Assembly (NCBI RefSeq): GCF_018401815.1
Contig: NZ_JAGYKG010000001.1
Coordinates: forward strand, 310,001-374,000
Direction of reading: 5' to 3'
Length of the DNA: 64,000 nt
Source: Nonlabens sp.
GTDB taxonomy: Bacteria > Bacteroidota > Bacteroidia > Flavobacteriales > Flavobacteriaceae
Position 1 is the first letter of the stretch, and each line of letters starts with the position of its first letter. Positions 36,853 through 45,689 of the stretch are shown in pieces. The notes under the pieces are model-generated. The model was not told the origin of the DNA, did not search any database, and saw only the letters and a list, made by a program, of their open reading frames with translations. The translations under genes were made by a program, and so were the position numbers.

Positions 36853-38181
36853 ATGATTTTTAAAGATGTAGTAGAAGTAGTAAAAGACAGCACACCTTTG
36901 ATCACTAAGGATACTGTAGTTTTTGGTTTACTAATGATTTCGTTAGCTGCGGTTTTTTACACCTCATCTCAAAAAAAAGGATTCTGGTCTGTTTTTTATA
37001 AATTCATTCCCGCACTTTTAATGTGCTATTTGATTCCGTCGATTTTAAGCTCTACAGGCTTGATTTCACCAGACTGGATCACCCTAAGTGAAGATGGTAC
37101 TGTTACTGAAACAAGCTCCTCTTTATACTTTATGGCTTCTCGATATTTGTTGCCCGCCGCACTCGTACTGATGACACTCTCCATTGATCTAAAAGCGGTT
37201 TTCAATCTTGGGCCAAAAGCCTTGATTATGTTTTTAACAGGATCTGTAGGGATTATTTTAGGAGGACCTATAGCCATTTTAGTTATCGGAACTATTTCTC
37301 CAGAAACCGTAGGCGGAGAAGGTTATGGCGCTGTATGGCGAGGACTCTCTACCATAGCGGGAAGCTGGATAGGTGGCGGCGCCAATCAAACTGCTATGTT
37401 AGAAGTATACCAATTTGATCAATCTAAATACGGGGGAATGGTTCTCGTTGATATCGTCGTTGCTAACTTGTGGATGGCTCTATTACTTCTAGGAATAGGA
37501 TCCAGTGCAAAATTTGACAAATGGCTCGGGGCAGATTCCAGTTCTATAGAAAAGCTCAAAAATAAGGTCTCTGAATATTCTGAAAGCGTAAAAAGGGAAG
37601 CTACTCTTACAGACATTATGGTGATGTTGGGTATTGGTTTTGGAGCTGTGGGAATCGCTCATTTTGGAGCTGATTTTATCTCATCGTCATTAGAAAGCAA
37701 TCAAGCTATTGCTAATAATATTTATTTAAGCTTCTTAACCAGTGCGTTCTTTTGGCTTATTTCTATCGCCACCCTTATAGGGATTATATGTTCCTACACC
37801 CCATTAAAGAAATATGAAGGGACTGGTGCCAGCAGAATAGGCAGTATTTTTATCTATATTTTGGTCGCAACCATAGGGATGAAGATGGACCTCAGGCAGG
37901 TGGTAGACAACCCATGGTTGTTGGGTGTTGGTTTGGTATGGATGGCAATTCATGCTGGGCTTTTAATACTAGTAGCCAAATTAATCAAAGCACCTTACTT
38001 TTTTCTTGCTGTGGGAAGTCAAGCTAACGTAGGGGGAGCAGCCAGCGCACCTGTGGTAGCAGCAGAATTTCATCCATCCTTAACCACTGTTGGAGTTTTA
38101 CTGGCCGTTTTTGGTTATGTGGTCGGTACGATAGGCGCTATTGCATGTACCATTTTGATGCAATTAGCTGCCACTTCCTAG
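36853..38181 (+). CDS. DUF819 family integral membrane protein
   Basis: The 442-aa protein has about 11-12 hydrophobic helices. Family-type segments include AVWRGLSTIAGSWIGGGANQ and FFLAVGSQANVGGAASAPVVA. DUF819 proteins resemble transporters of the gltS/CPA type with two inverted halves, and the substrate is unknown. The ATG at 36853 is preceded by a TATTTTG element (36824-36830), one base short of the -7 consensus. The gene stands between the hydrolase-fold gene and the DUF4369 gene. Confidence 0.88.
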   Translation: MIFKDVVEVVKDSTPLITKDTVVFGLLMISLAAVFYTSSQKKGFWSVFYKFIPALLMCYLIPSILSSTGLISPDWITLSEDGTVTETSSSLYFMASRYLLPAALVLMTLSIDLKAVFNLGPKALIMFLTGSVGIILGGPIAILVIGTISPETVGGEGYGAVWRGLSTIAGSWIGGGANQTAMLEVYQFDQSKYGGMVLVDIVVANLWMALLLLGIGSSAKFDKWLGADSSSIEKLKNKVSEYSESVKREATLTDIMVMLGIGFGAVGIAHFGADFISSSLESNQAIANNIYLSFLTSAFFWLISIATLIGIICSYTPLKKYEGTGASRIGSIFIYILVATIGMKMDLRQVVDNPWLLGVGLVWMAIHAGLLILVAKLIKAPYFFLAVGSQANVGGAASAPVVAAEFHPSLTTVGVLLAVFGYVVGTIGAIACTILMQLAATS

Positions 38182-38241
38182 CTCGTTTTATTACTGTATG
38201 TTAAACTTATGATGCATCTTTGCAAGCATTAAATTGATACC

Positions 38242-38952
38242 ATGAAAAAACTGTTTTTCCTTCTAATAGGCCTCACCTTTATAAGCTCTTGTCGTAATTC
38301 TCATTCCAATAAGTTTTCGGTTTCTGGAACAGTTGATGGTGTAAAGATTGGTAAAATTTACTTACAGCGTTTACAAGATTCTATTCTTATTGATGTAGAT
38401 TCTGCCCTATTTAATGGAAATTCTGATTATACTTTAACAACAGATCTGGATCAAACACAAATCATGTACCTGCATCTAGATGTCAACGACGGCACTGATT
38501 TTAATGACCGGTTATTATTCTTTGCAGAAGACACTACAATGACCATTAATTCTTCTTGGGATAAATTTGAGAAAGATGCCGTAATATCAGGTTCAAAAAA
38601 TCAAGATATCTATACCGAATTCAGGAAAAACAGTGATCCACTTGATAAAGTCTATACTGACTTGGTAAAAAGAAGCTTGTCCCTAACTGATGAGACTAGA
38701 ACAGTAGCAATAACTGATTCAATCAATGCGGCTTATGACAAGTATTTAAGGAAAAAAGTACTGCACGCTATCAACTATGCACAATTACATAAAGAGAAAG
38801 AAGTCGCTCCTTATATTTTAATTAATGAAGCTAGCGAGGCCAATCCTATTTTATTAGACAGTGTTTACCAAAAGATGCCAAAAAAAATTCAGACAACCGT
38901 TTATGGAAAACAACTGTCTGAATTAATAAAAAAATCTAAAAGTAACTTATAG
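38242..38952 (+). CDS. DUF4369 domain lipoprotein
   Basis: The 236-aa protein has a lipobox ISSC (Cys17). Residues about 25-115 (FSVSGTVDGVKIGKIYLQRL ... ITMTI-type strands) match the DUF4369 beta-sandwich usually fused to a thioredoxin domain in Bacteroidota. Here the C-terminal part is helical and has no CxxC, so the thioredoxin module is absent. Anchoring in an envelope membrane is inferred. Its stop overlaps the stop of the convergent small gene by 6 nt. Confidence 0.8.
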   Translation: MKKLFFLLIGLTFISSCRNSHSNKFSVSGTVDGVKIGKIYLQRLQDSILIDVDSALFNGNSDYTLTTDLDQTQIMYLHLDVNDGTDFNDRLLFFAEDTTMTINSSWDKFEKDAVISGSKNQDIYTEFRKNSDPLDKVYTDLVKRSLSLTDETRTVAITDSINAAYDKYLRKKVLHAINYAQLHKEKEVAPYILINEASEANPILLDSVYQKMPKKIQTTVYGKQLSELIKKSKSNL

Positions 38953-39210
38953 CGCGTTTACTCTATCTATAAGTCCTTTTCCTTTAGTTTCTAAATCAGC
39001 TTTCACTGCTTTAAGGTGTGCTTTGCGACTTTCCACTTTGCGATTATTCACTCGGGAAATCAATTCGTCAAAAGTTGTTATTGAATCGTCTACAATTTTT
39101 TCAAACTCAGTTGCTTTTTCTGGATTTACTGCTTGAGAAATCAATGCAGCTTCAATAATATCTCCTAATACGTAATTAATGTCTTGTTTAAGATCTTTAA
39201 TACTTGCCAT
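38947..39210 (-). CDS. Conserved small helical protein of unknown function
   Basis: The 87-aa protein (MASIKDLKQDINYVLGDIIEA) is entirely helical in appearance, without a signal peptide or transmembrane segment. I recognise no named domain. An exact -7 box lies 19 nt upstream of the ATG, so it is transcribed on its own. The gene ends inside the last codons of the convergent DUF4369 gene. Confidence 0.7.
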   Translation of the reverse strand: MASIKDLKQDINYVLGDIIEAALISQAVNPEKATEFEKIVDDSITTFDELISRVNNRKVESRKAHLKAVKADLETKGKGLIDRVNAL

Positions 39211-39228
39211 AATAATTTTATTTTAGTG

Positions 39229-39236
39229 CAAAAATA
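39229..39236 (-). promoter_or_regulatory. -7 box of the 87-aa gene
   Basis: TATTTTTG on the minus strand matches TAnnTTTG exactly, 19 nt upstream of the ATG. Confidence 0.55.
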
Positions 39237-39400
39237 GTGAATAAAAGCCTTATTCATTCACCTCCACATATATTAGAAAGGTTGAAACCTTTTAAATAGC
39301 ACCCTTAACGACGCTGAAAGCACCTGTAATAAACTTATCCTCAATAGGTTTCTATCTTATAAGAAAGGTAAAGAATAGAATCACAACCTGAAACTCTATG

Positions 39401-39811
39401 TTACTCTCCTCTGTAGACCACAAAATTGCGTTCTGTTTCAAAGAGTTTGATCTCTAGATCGTATTTAGGATCCAGTTTTGCTTTGATTTTATGGTAAATA
39501 ACAAAAGCAATATTTTCTGCCGTGGGATTGAGGTTGGCAAATTCTGGTACTTGTTCATTCAGGTTCTTGTGATCAAAGGCATTTTCTACCTCTTCTTTGA
39601 TGATGTCTTTAAGAATTTTAAGATCAATTAAATAACCCGTCTCAGGATCTACTTCACCAGTAACCCCTACTTCTAAATCGTAGTTATGACCATGAAAAAA
39701 AGGGTTGTTACACAAACCAAATATTTGTGCATTTTTTTCGTCACTCCAGTCCTTGCGGTGTAAACGATGAGCAGCATTAAAATGAGCCTTTCTATATGCG
39801 GTTAATCTCAT
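39401..39811 (-). CDS. queD: 6-carboxytetrahydropterin synthase / 6-pyruvoyltetrahydropterin synthase homologue
   Basis: The 136-aa protein carries the zinc histidines in KAHFNAAHRLH and FFHGHNYDLEV, the catalytic Cys in GLCNNPFFHGHN and the Glu in ETERNFVVY-type C terminus. It acts on dihydroneopterin triphosphate, the FolE product, in queuosine or biopterin synthesis; sequence alone does not decide between them. Its ATG overlaps the TGA of the idi gene (ATGA), so the two are translationally coupled. Confidence 0.9.
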   Translation of the reverse strand: MRLTAYRKAHFNAAHRLHRKDWSDEKNAQIFGLCNNPFFHGHNYDLEVGVTGEVDPETGYLIDLKILKDIIKEEVENAFDHKNLNEQVPEFANLNPTAENIAFVIYHKIKAKLDPKYDLEIKLFETERNFVVYRGE

Positions 39812-40320
39812 GATATATGGGTGTAATATTTTTCAAAAATAATCTTGAACCAATGGGTATAAATTTCTGGCTGCTGTATGATATCTTCTTTAATATCTTG
39901 AGCCGTCATCCATTTGTAAGAAGCAACTTCTTCTGGATTGATTTGTGGAGGGTCGTTGTAATGCCCTATCATCACATGATCAAATTCATGCTCTGTAAGT
40001 CCATTGTCAAATGGTGCTATGTAAATAAAATGAAACAGTTCTTTAAGCTCTGTCACAAAACCCATTTCTTCCATAAGCCTGCGCTTTCCGGCTGCTATAT
40101 TAGTTTCTCCCTCTCGTTGATGACTGCAACAGGTATTGGTCCATAAACCAGGAGAATGATACTTACCTATGGCTCGCTGCTGCAGCATAATTTCATTTTT
40201 GTCATTTACTACAAAAACAGAAAATGCCCTGTGCAATAATGCTTTTTCGTGAGCTTCCATTTTCTCCATAAGGCCGACTTGCTCATCCTTCTCATTTACT
40301 AAGATTACTTTTTCGATAAT
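39808..40320 (-). CDS. idi: Isopentenyl-diphosphate delta-isomerase, type I, probable non-AUG start
   Basis: It interconverts IPP and DMAPP for isoprenoid synthesis. The Nudix-type core is clear: SPGLWTNTCCSHQREGE with the metal-binding Cys/His, and the helix with RRLMEEMGF; EHEFDHVM and INPEEVASYKWM follow. The first canonical start codon is an ATG at 40269, inside the conserved LMEKMEAHEKALLHRAF region. In-frame codons upstream encode EKVILVNEKDEQVG, the expected family N terminus, yet contain no ATG, GTG or TTG before a stop at 40330. Initiation at ATT (40320) or ATC (40317) is the simplest reading. An exact -7 box just upstream agrees. Confidence 0.85.
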   Translation of the reverse strand: MIEKVILVNEKDEQVGLMEKMEAHEKALLHRAFSVFVVNDKNEIMLQQRAIGKYHSPGLWTNTCCSHQREGETNIAAGKRRLMEEMGFVTELKELFHFIYIAPFDNGLTEHEFDHVMIGHYNDPPQINPEEVASYKWMTAQDIKEDIIQQPEIYTHWFKIIFEKYYTHIS

Positions 40321-40337
40321 TTCTAAAATTTATTCAA

Positions 40338-40345
40338 CAAAAATA
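40338..40345 (-). promoter_or_regulatory. -7 box of the idi-queD operon
   Basis: TATTTTTG on the minus strand matches TAnnTTTG exactly. The predicted transcript start, about 40333, lies only 13-16 nt before the proposed ATT/ATC start. Confidence 0.55.
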
Positions 40346-40471
40346 CAAAAGGAAACCAATAGATTTCTTTAGCCTATACTAAGTAGCTCAACCCTAACTT
40401 TCATTACAAAAAGAACCTTCAAGTACTGCTTTTAACCAGATTTGTTTGTTAAAAAACCTTTTTAAAGACTA

Positions 40472-41488
40472 TTAATTAGGTAAAGTGGTTCCTCTTAGTT
40501 CGATGGTAAAATCTACAGTGGCAGTAGTCGTGTGCCCTTTGGTTTTATTCTCCAAGCGTTCCACAAGCATGCGTACCGATTGTTGACCAATCTCCTCGGC
40601 ATGTTGAGTTACTGTTGAGAGTTGCGGGTAGGATAGATGAGAAATTTCATCAGAGCTGAATCCTAAAACAGATAAGTCTTTAGGTATTTTTCTACCTAAA
40701 CGCTGTGCAATATTGACAGACATTATACCAGAAACATTATCGATACAAAGTAGTCCGTCCATATCTGGGTGCTCGGTAATTATTTTTTCTAATTGATCAT
40801 TCAACAACGCCTCATTACTATCTATATTGATCACTAAGGCTTCCCCTGTGTAGGAATCGTGTTGTTCTAATGCTTTTTTATAACCCAACACTCTTAGTTT
40901 ACCTACGCTTAGGCCTCCTAAGCTATTGATCAACACAATTTTCTTACGACCTTCTTTTATCAATACCTCTGTCCCTTTAAAGGCAGCATTAAAATCATCA
41001 ATAATTACTTTATCACATTCCACATCGTTGGCTACTCGATCAAACATAACAATAGGCACATCCTGATTAATAGTTTCTTTTAAGTGTTTTACTTCACCGT
41101 TAGATTGGGTTTCTTCTGCTATTGACATGATGAAACCATCTACGCTACCATTTGCTAATAAATGTAAACTGTTATTTTCTTTTTCAAAAGATTCATTTGA
41201 CAAACAGGTTATGATGTTATAACCTAGCGCGGTTGATTCTTGCTCGATCCCGTAAAGTATACGAGCAAAAAATACATTCAATATATCTGGAATAATAACC
41301 CCTATAGTTTTAGTCTTTCTATTTTTGAGACTTAAAGCCAATGTATTAGGTCTGTAATTAAGCTCTTTTGCTATTTCCTTGACACGTGCGATGGTGTCTT
41401 TACTTATCTCTGGACTATCCTTTAATGCTTTAGAAACCGTAGAAACAGAGACTCCAAGCGTAGCAGCAAGATCTTTAAGCGTGATCAT
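40472..41488 (-). CDS. LacI/GalR family transcriptional regulator
   Basis: The 338-aa protein has the N-terminal LacI helix-turn-helix and hinge (TLKDLAATLGVSVSTVSKALKD ... LNYRPNTLALSL, residues 1-60). A periplasmic-binding-protein-like effector domain follows (KTIGVIIPDILNVFFARIL to TIELRGTTLPN). In Bacteroidota such regulators often control carbohydrate-utilisation loci, but no sugar gene is adjacent, so the target is unknown. It is divergent from prfC with a 399-nt spacer. Confidence 0.92.
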   Translation of the reverse strand: MITLKDLAATLGVSVSTVSKALKDSPEISKDTIARVKEIAKELNYRPNTLALSLKNRKTKTIGVIIPDILNVFFARILYGIEQESTALGYNIITCLSNESFEKENNSLHLLANGSVDGFIMSIAEETQSNGEVKHLKETINQDVPIVMFDRVANDVECDKVIIDDFNAAFKGTEVLIKEGRKKIVLINSLGGLSVGKLRVLGYKKALEQHDSYTGEALVINIDSNEALLNDQLEKIITEHPDMDGLLCIDNVSGIMSVNIAQRLGRKIPKDLSVLGFSSDEISHLSYPQLSTVTQHAEEIGQQSVRMLVERLENKTKGHTTTATVDFTIELRGTTLPN

Positions 41489-41667
41489 ATTTTATTGTTT
41501 AAAAGTGGGTCAATTCATAAGATTTACAAACTTGTGCTTGAATCTCGTGATAATAAAAGCAATTTAGTCATTACTGACCGACTTTTAAAACTTTGCTTTT
41601 CAATAAATAATTTAATAATTGTTACCTGCATAAAAGAAGGCTATTAAGGAAGACTGAATGATTGTAC

Positions 41668-41683
41668 CGCTTTCGCGAAAGCG
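41668..41683. repeat. Palindromic repeat copy 11
   Basis: A perfect CGCTTTCGCGAAAGCG in the middle of the divergent spacer between the LacI gene and prfC. Confidence 0.95.
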
Positions 41684-41859
41684 ATAAAAAAACTTACCTA
41701 ATTGCACATATTAAATCCCATTATTTACCTGTGACATTTCAAAGAATTATTTAAAGCTTAAAAAAAACAACTGCCTAAAGCAACTAATAAAATATCAAGC
41801 CATTTAACGATTTAACAACCTGATGTGCAAAATTCTATGCTATAGTACATACATTGTTC

Positions 41860-41867
41860 TATTTTTG
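41860..41867 (+). promoter_or_regulatory. -7 box of prfC
   Basis: TATTTTTG matches TAnnTTTG exactly, 20 nt upstream of the ATG. Confidence 0.55.
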
Positions 41868-41887
41868 CAGCCTGATTAATTAGACAC

Positions 41888-43498
41888 ATGAAATTTACAG
41901 AAGAGATCGCAAGGAGAAGGACCTTCGGTATTGTATCGCATCCAGATGCAGGAAAAACAACACTAACAGAGAAGCTTCTGTTATATGGTGGGGCTATTCA
42001 AGAAGCTGGGGCAGTAAAAAGCAATAAGATTAAAAAAGGAGCCGCGAGTGATTTTATGGAAATAGAACGCCAGCGTGGTATTTCTGTAGCAACATCTGTA
42101 CTAGCGTTTGAATATCAAGGCAACAAGATTAACATTCTCGATACTCCTGGACACAAAGATTTTGCTGAAGACACCTTTAGAACACTTACCGCAGTAGATA
42201 GCGTGATTGTAGTGGTAGACGTAGCAAAAGGGGTAGAAGAACAGACGGAGAAGCTGGTAAAAGTGTGTAGAATGCGTCAAATCCCGATCATCGTTTTTAT
42301 CAATAAAATGGATCGTGAGGGTAAAGATGCCTTTGATCTTATGGATGAAATAGAGCAAAAACTAGAACTGCGAGTGACTCCATTGAGCTTTCCTATAGGA
42401 ATGGGTTATGATCTCAAAGGGATTTATAACATCCATAAGAAAAACATTAATTTATTTACAGGTGCTTCTTCTAAAGATATTTATAATACTACTGCGATCA
42501 ACGATTTAAACGATTCCAATCTGGATGAGCTTATAGGAGATAAAGCCGCTGGTACTTTAAGAGAGGAACTGGAATTAGTTAGAGGCATCTATCCCGAGTT
42601 TGATAGAGAAGAATATTTAAATGGTGAGTTACAGCCTGTATTTTTTGGTAGTGCACTGCATAATTTTGGAGTTAAAGAACTGCTGGACGGTTTTATAGAA
42701 ATCGCTCCTGCTCCTCGTCCTAAAAAAGCTGAAGAACGTCTAGTACGACCTGAGGAAAAAGATTTTAGTGGTTTTGTGTTTAAAATTCATGCTAATATGG
42801 ATCCCAGACATAGAGATCGGCTGGCATTTATAAAGGTGGTAAGCGGTACCTTTGAACGCAATAAAGCCTATAAGCATGTAAGGTTGGATAAGAATTTGAA
42901 ATTCTCTAGTCCCAACGCTTTTTTTGCAGAGAAAAAAGAAATCGTTGACGAGTCATTCCCTGGAGATATTGTGGGGTTACACGATACAGGTAACTTTAAA
43001 ATAGGCGACACCCTCACCTCAGGTGAAGAACTTCATTACACAGGAATTCCCGCTTTTTCACCAGAGCATTTTAGATATATTAATAATGCAGACCCTATGA
43101 AATCTAAACAGCTGGCAAAAGGTATCGACCAACTTATGGATGAAGGTGTTGCACAGCTATTTACCTTGGAACTTAACGGCCGTAAGGTAATAGGCACTGT
43201 AGGTGCGCTTCAGTTTGAAGTGATTCAATACCGACTAGAGCACGAGTATGGTGCGACTTGTTCTTATGAAAACCTCAATGTGCACAAAGCTTGTTGGGTA
43301 GATGAATCTGTAGCAAAACCAGAGGAGTTTACTGACTTTAAAAGAGTGAAATCTAAGTTTTTATGTAAAGATAAAAGAGGCCAGTTGGTCTTTCTTGCTG
43401 ACTCCTCATTTTCCTTGCAAATGACACAACAAAAATACCCGAGTATCAAGTTTCATTTCATATCCGAATTTGAACCTGCTGCAACGGTAGGTGCATAA
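41888..43498 (+). CDS. prfC: Peptide chain release factor 3
   Basis: A translational GTPase that recycles RF1/RF2 after termination. G1 is SHPDAGKTT, G2 contains RGISVATSV, G3 DTPGHKDF and G4 NKMDREG. The EF-G-like domain II and the RF3-specific C-terminal domain follow. The length of 536 aa is close to E. coli RF3 (529). A terminator follows at 43628. Confidence 0.96.
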   Translation: MKFTEEIARRRTFGIVSHPDAGKTTLTEKLLLYGGAIQEAGAVKSNKIKKGAASDFMEIERQRGISVATSVLAFEYQGNKINILDTPGHKDFAEDTFRTLTAVDSVIVVVDVAKGVEEQTEKLVKVCRMRQIPIIVFINKMDREGKDAFDLMDEIEQKLELRVTPLSFPIGMGYDLKGIYNIHKKNINLFTGASSKDIYNTTAINDLNDSNLDELIGDKAAGTLREELELVRGIYPEFDREEYLNGELQPVFFGSALHNFGVKELLDGFIEIAPAPRPKKAEERLVRPEEKDFSGFVFKIHANMDPRHRDRLAFIKVVSGTFERNKAYKHVRLDKNLKFSSPNAFFAEKKEIVDESFPGDIVGLHDTGNFKIGDTLTSGEELHYTGIPAFSPEHFRYINNADPMKSKQLAKGIDQLMDEGVAQLFTLELNGRKVIGTVGALQFEVIQYRLEHEYGATCSYENLNVHKACWVDESVAKPEEFTDFKRVKSKFLCKDKRGQLVFLADSSFSLQMTQQKYPSIKFHFISEFEPAATVGA

Positions 43499-43627
43499 TT
43501 GTTTTCAGACTCTCTTAACTAAAAGTGTTCAAAGGGTCGAAGTACATTGAATAGGTTGCTTTTAAAAACAACCATACTCTTTTCAACCTCATAAGTCATT
43601 TTAAAAAGCAAGCATGATTAGATTAAC

Positions 43628-43668
43628 AAAGGCACTTCACCTGCATTTGCGCGAAGTGCCTTTGTTTA
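43628..43668. terminator. Terminator between prfC and the PorE-like gene
   Basis: AAAGGCACTTC pairs with GAAGTGCCTTT around a 14-nt loop. It lies between two convergent stops and may serve both. Confidence 0.75.
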
Positions 43669-43676
43669 ATAATGTG

Positions 43677-45668
43677 TTAATCGCAATCTTTGAACTCCCC
43701 AAAACCTGAAACAATAAACTCTGATCTGCGGTTCAACTGATGCTCGTCACTAGAACACGCTACACCGTTAGCGCATGTATTAAGTAGCCTTCTTTCTCCA
43801 AAGCCTTTTGCCGTTAAGCGAGAAGCATCAATGCCTTTTGAAATGAGCCAATCGCGAGTGCTTTGTGCTCTTTTCTCTGAGAGTAGCTCGTTGTATTGGT
43901 CTGGCGCTCTACTATCGGTATGAGAGCGTATCTCAATGCTCACTTGAGGATATAACTCCATAAAAGCTTTAATTTTTAAAAGTGCATACCCCGCATCTGT
44001 CCTAATATTAAACTTGTCAAAATCAAAATATATGTGTTGTATATCTAGTAATGGACCTATGTCATCACAATCTGCCACAGGGATGCGATTGATTTCAATT
44101 TCTAGAGAAGTACGCATTAGTCCAGAACTTGTCGGAGTAGTAATGACCTCTTCGTTTGAAGTATAGTCTTCCTTTACTACACGTAGGATATATGATTGAT
44201 CACAATCTAATCTAAAAGTATAGGTTGCATTATCCCCTGTGATTTGTTGATCGATTTTATTATTATTCATATCAAAAAGCACTAAAGTGGCGTCCTTAAT
44301 AGGATCACCAGTTTTATGATCAGTTACATTACCAACAACGTGCACCTCACATTCCTCTCTAAGATCTTCCAGCTGTAAGAAGGTATAAATGTCGTCATCT
44401 CCAGCACCACCAGGCCTGTTGGAGCTGAAGTAGCCGGTTTGTGTATCGTCGTTAACGATAAAACCAAAATCATCATAGGTGGTGTTGATGGGTTTACCGA
44501 TGTTCACCACCTTCCCCATACTGCCGCTAGGACTTATAGAACTAGTAAAAACATCTAAGCCACCTAATCCTTGATGCCCTGAAGAAGAAAAATACAAGGT
44601 GTTTGTTTTACTGATAAAAGGAAAAGTTTCCCTGCCTGGAGTATTGATGTCTTTTAGGTTTCTAGGTGCACCAAAAGCTCCATCTGACAAGATATCTACC
44701 ACCCATATATCTGACCTTGTGAATTCGTTTTCGAGATCATACCCTATACTCCCGGGCATATCGCTTGAAAAATATAGTTTTTTACCATCTGGACTTAAAG
44801 CGGGATGCGCCACAGAATATTCGTCGCTATTAAATGGAAGCTGTTCTGGTTTTGACCATTTACCTTTGTTTTTATAAGATCTAAATATTTTTAATTTATT
44901 AGTTCCCGTTTTATCTTGCAGGTACACACCATTGTCATAATTGTTGCGCGTGAAGTACATGGTCCGTCCGTCGTTAGTAAATACAGGGGTGCTTTCGTGA
45001 TATTTGGTATTGATCAGATTAGACATAGGCTTAGGATTCCCCAATACCCCATTTTCATCTGCGTCAGCAGTATATAATTGCAAGAACGGCTGGTTATTCC
45101 AGGTGTGCCTTTCCCTTGGTACGGATCCAGATTCCCTTGCTGTAGCATAGACTACTTGATTGTTTAAAGCATAAAATGCGGGTCCAAAATCAGCTTTAGA
45201 GGAGTTGATCTCCTTGGCATTGGCGATTTCGAATCTACCCGATTGAAAGTCTATCATTTGAAGGTAATTGGAATCTTCTTCCAACATTTTTGACCTAGCG
45301 TCAAAGCCAATAGAAGTATTGAACTTAGCCATGTAGACATCTGACTCCTCGTATTTATTCACTGCTTTTAATGATTGGGCATATCTAAAAAAGTATTCTG
45401 GAGTTACACGGTCTTCATATTGTGCAAAAAGCTTTGCGTACCATTTTTGGGCTTGCTTTAAATCGTCATTAAAATAGTAGGTATCTCCTAGTTTTGACAG
45501 TATTTCGGTTGTAGCATAACCATCCTCTACTAATTTTAAATAAATCTTTTGAGCCTCAATAAATGCAAAGGCATTGTATTTACTATTTCCTTTTTCTACC
45601 TGATAGGTTTGTGCATGTCCCAAAAAACAGGGGGCTAGAAGAATAAATAGGATCAGTCTTTTAAACAT
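43677..45668 (-). CDS. PorE-like OmpA-family protein with TPR and PD40 repeats (T9SS-associated)
   Basis: The 663-aa protein has a signal peptide (cleavage after GHA/Q). Tetratricopeptide-like repeats come first (residues ~25-125), then PD40/WD40-like beta-propeller repeats (ALSPDGKKLYFSSD, NTLYFSSSGHQGLGGLDVF). A carboxypeptidase-regulatory-like domain follows (VVGNVTDHKTGDPIKDATL) and a C-terminal OmpA peptidoglycan-binding domain (IRSHTDSRAPDQYN). This order matches PorE of Porphyromonas gingivalis, which anchors T9SS parts to peptidoglycan. It is 21 nt downstream of the PorP/SprF gene, so both form an operon. Confidence 0.88.
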   Translation of the reverse strand: MFKRLILFILLAPCFLGHAQTYQVEKGNSKYNAFAFIEAQKIYLKLVEDGYATTEILSKLGDTYYFNDDLKQAQKWYAKLFAQYEDRVTPEYFFRYAQSLKAVNKYEESDVYMAKFNTSIGFDARSKMLEEDSNYLQMIDFQSGRFEIANAKEINSSKADFGPAFYALNNQVVYATARESGSVPRERHTWNNQPFLQLYTADADENGVLGNPKPMSNLINTKYHESTPVFTNDGRTMYFTRNNYDNGVYLQDKTGTNKLKIFRSYKNKGKWSKPEQLPFNSDEYSVAHPALSPDGKKLYFSSDMPGSIGYDLENEFTRSDIWVVDILSDGAFGAPRNLKDINTPGRETFPFISKTNTLYFSSSGHQGLGGLDVFTSSISPSGSMGKVVNIGKPINTTYDDFGFIVNDDTQTGYFSSNRPGGAGDDDIYTFLQLEDLREECEVHVVGNVTDHKTGDPIKDATLVLFDMNNNKIDQQITGDNATYTFRLDCDQSYILRVVKEDYTSNEEVITTPTSSGLMRTSLEIEINRIPVADCDDIGPLLDIQHIYFDFDKFNIRTDAGYALLKIKAFMELYPQVSIEIRSHTDSRAPDQYNELLSEKRAQSTRDWLISKGIDASRLTAKGFGERRLLNTCANGVACSSDEHQLNRRSEFIVSGFGEFKDCD

Positions 45669-45689
45669 ATTAAAATTCTATATGGATTA

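Larger units (their letters stand above)
41489..41887. other. Divergent intergenic region between the LacI gene and prfC
   Basis: This 399-base region contains one palindromic repeat and the -7 box of prfC. I see no gene and no obvious LacI-type operator. Confidence 0.45.
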
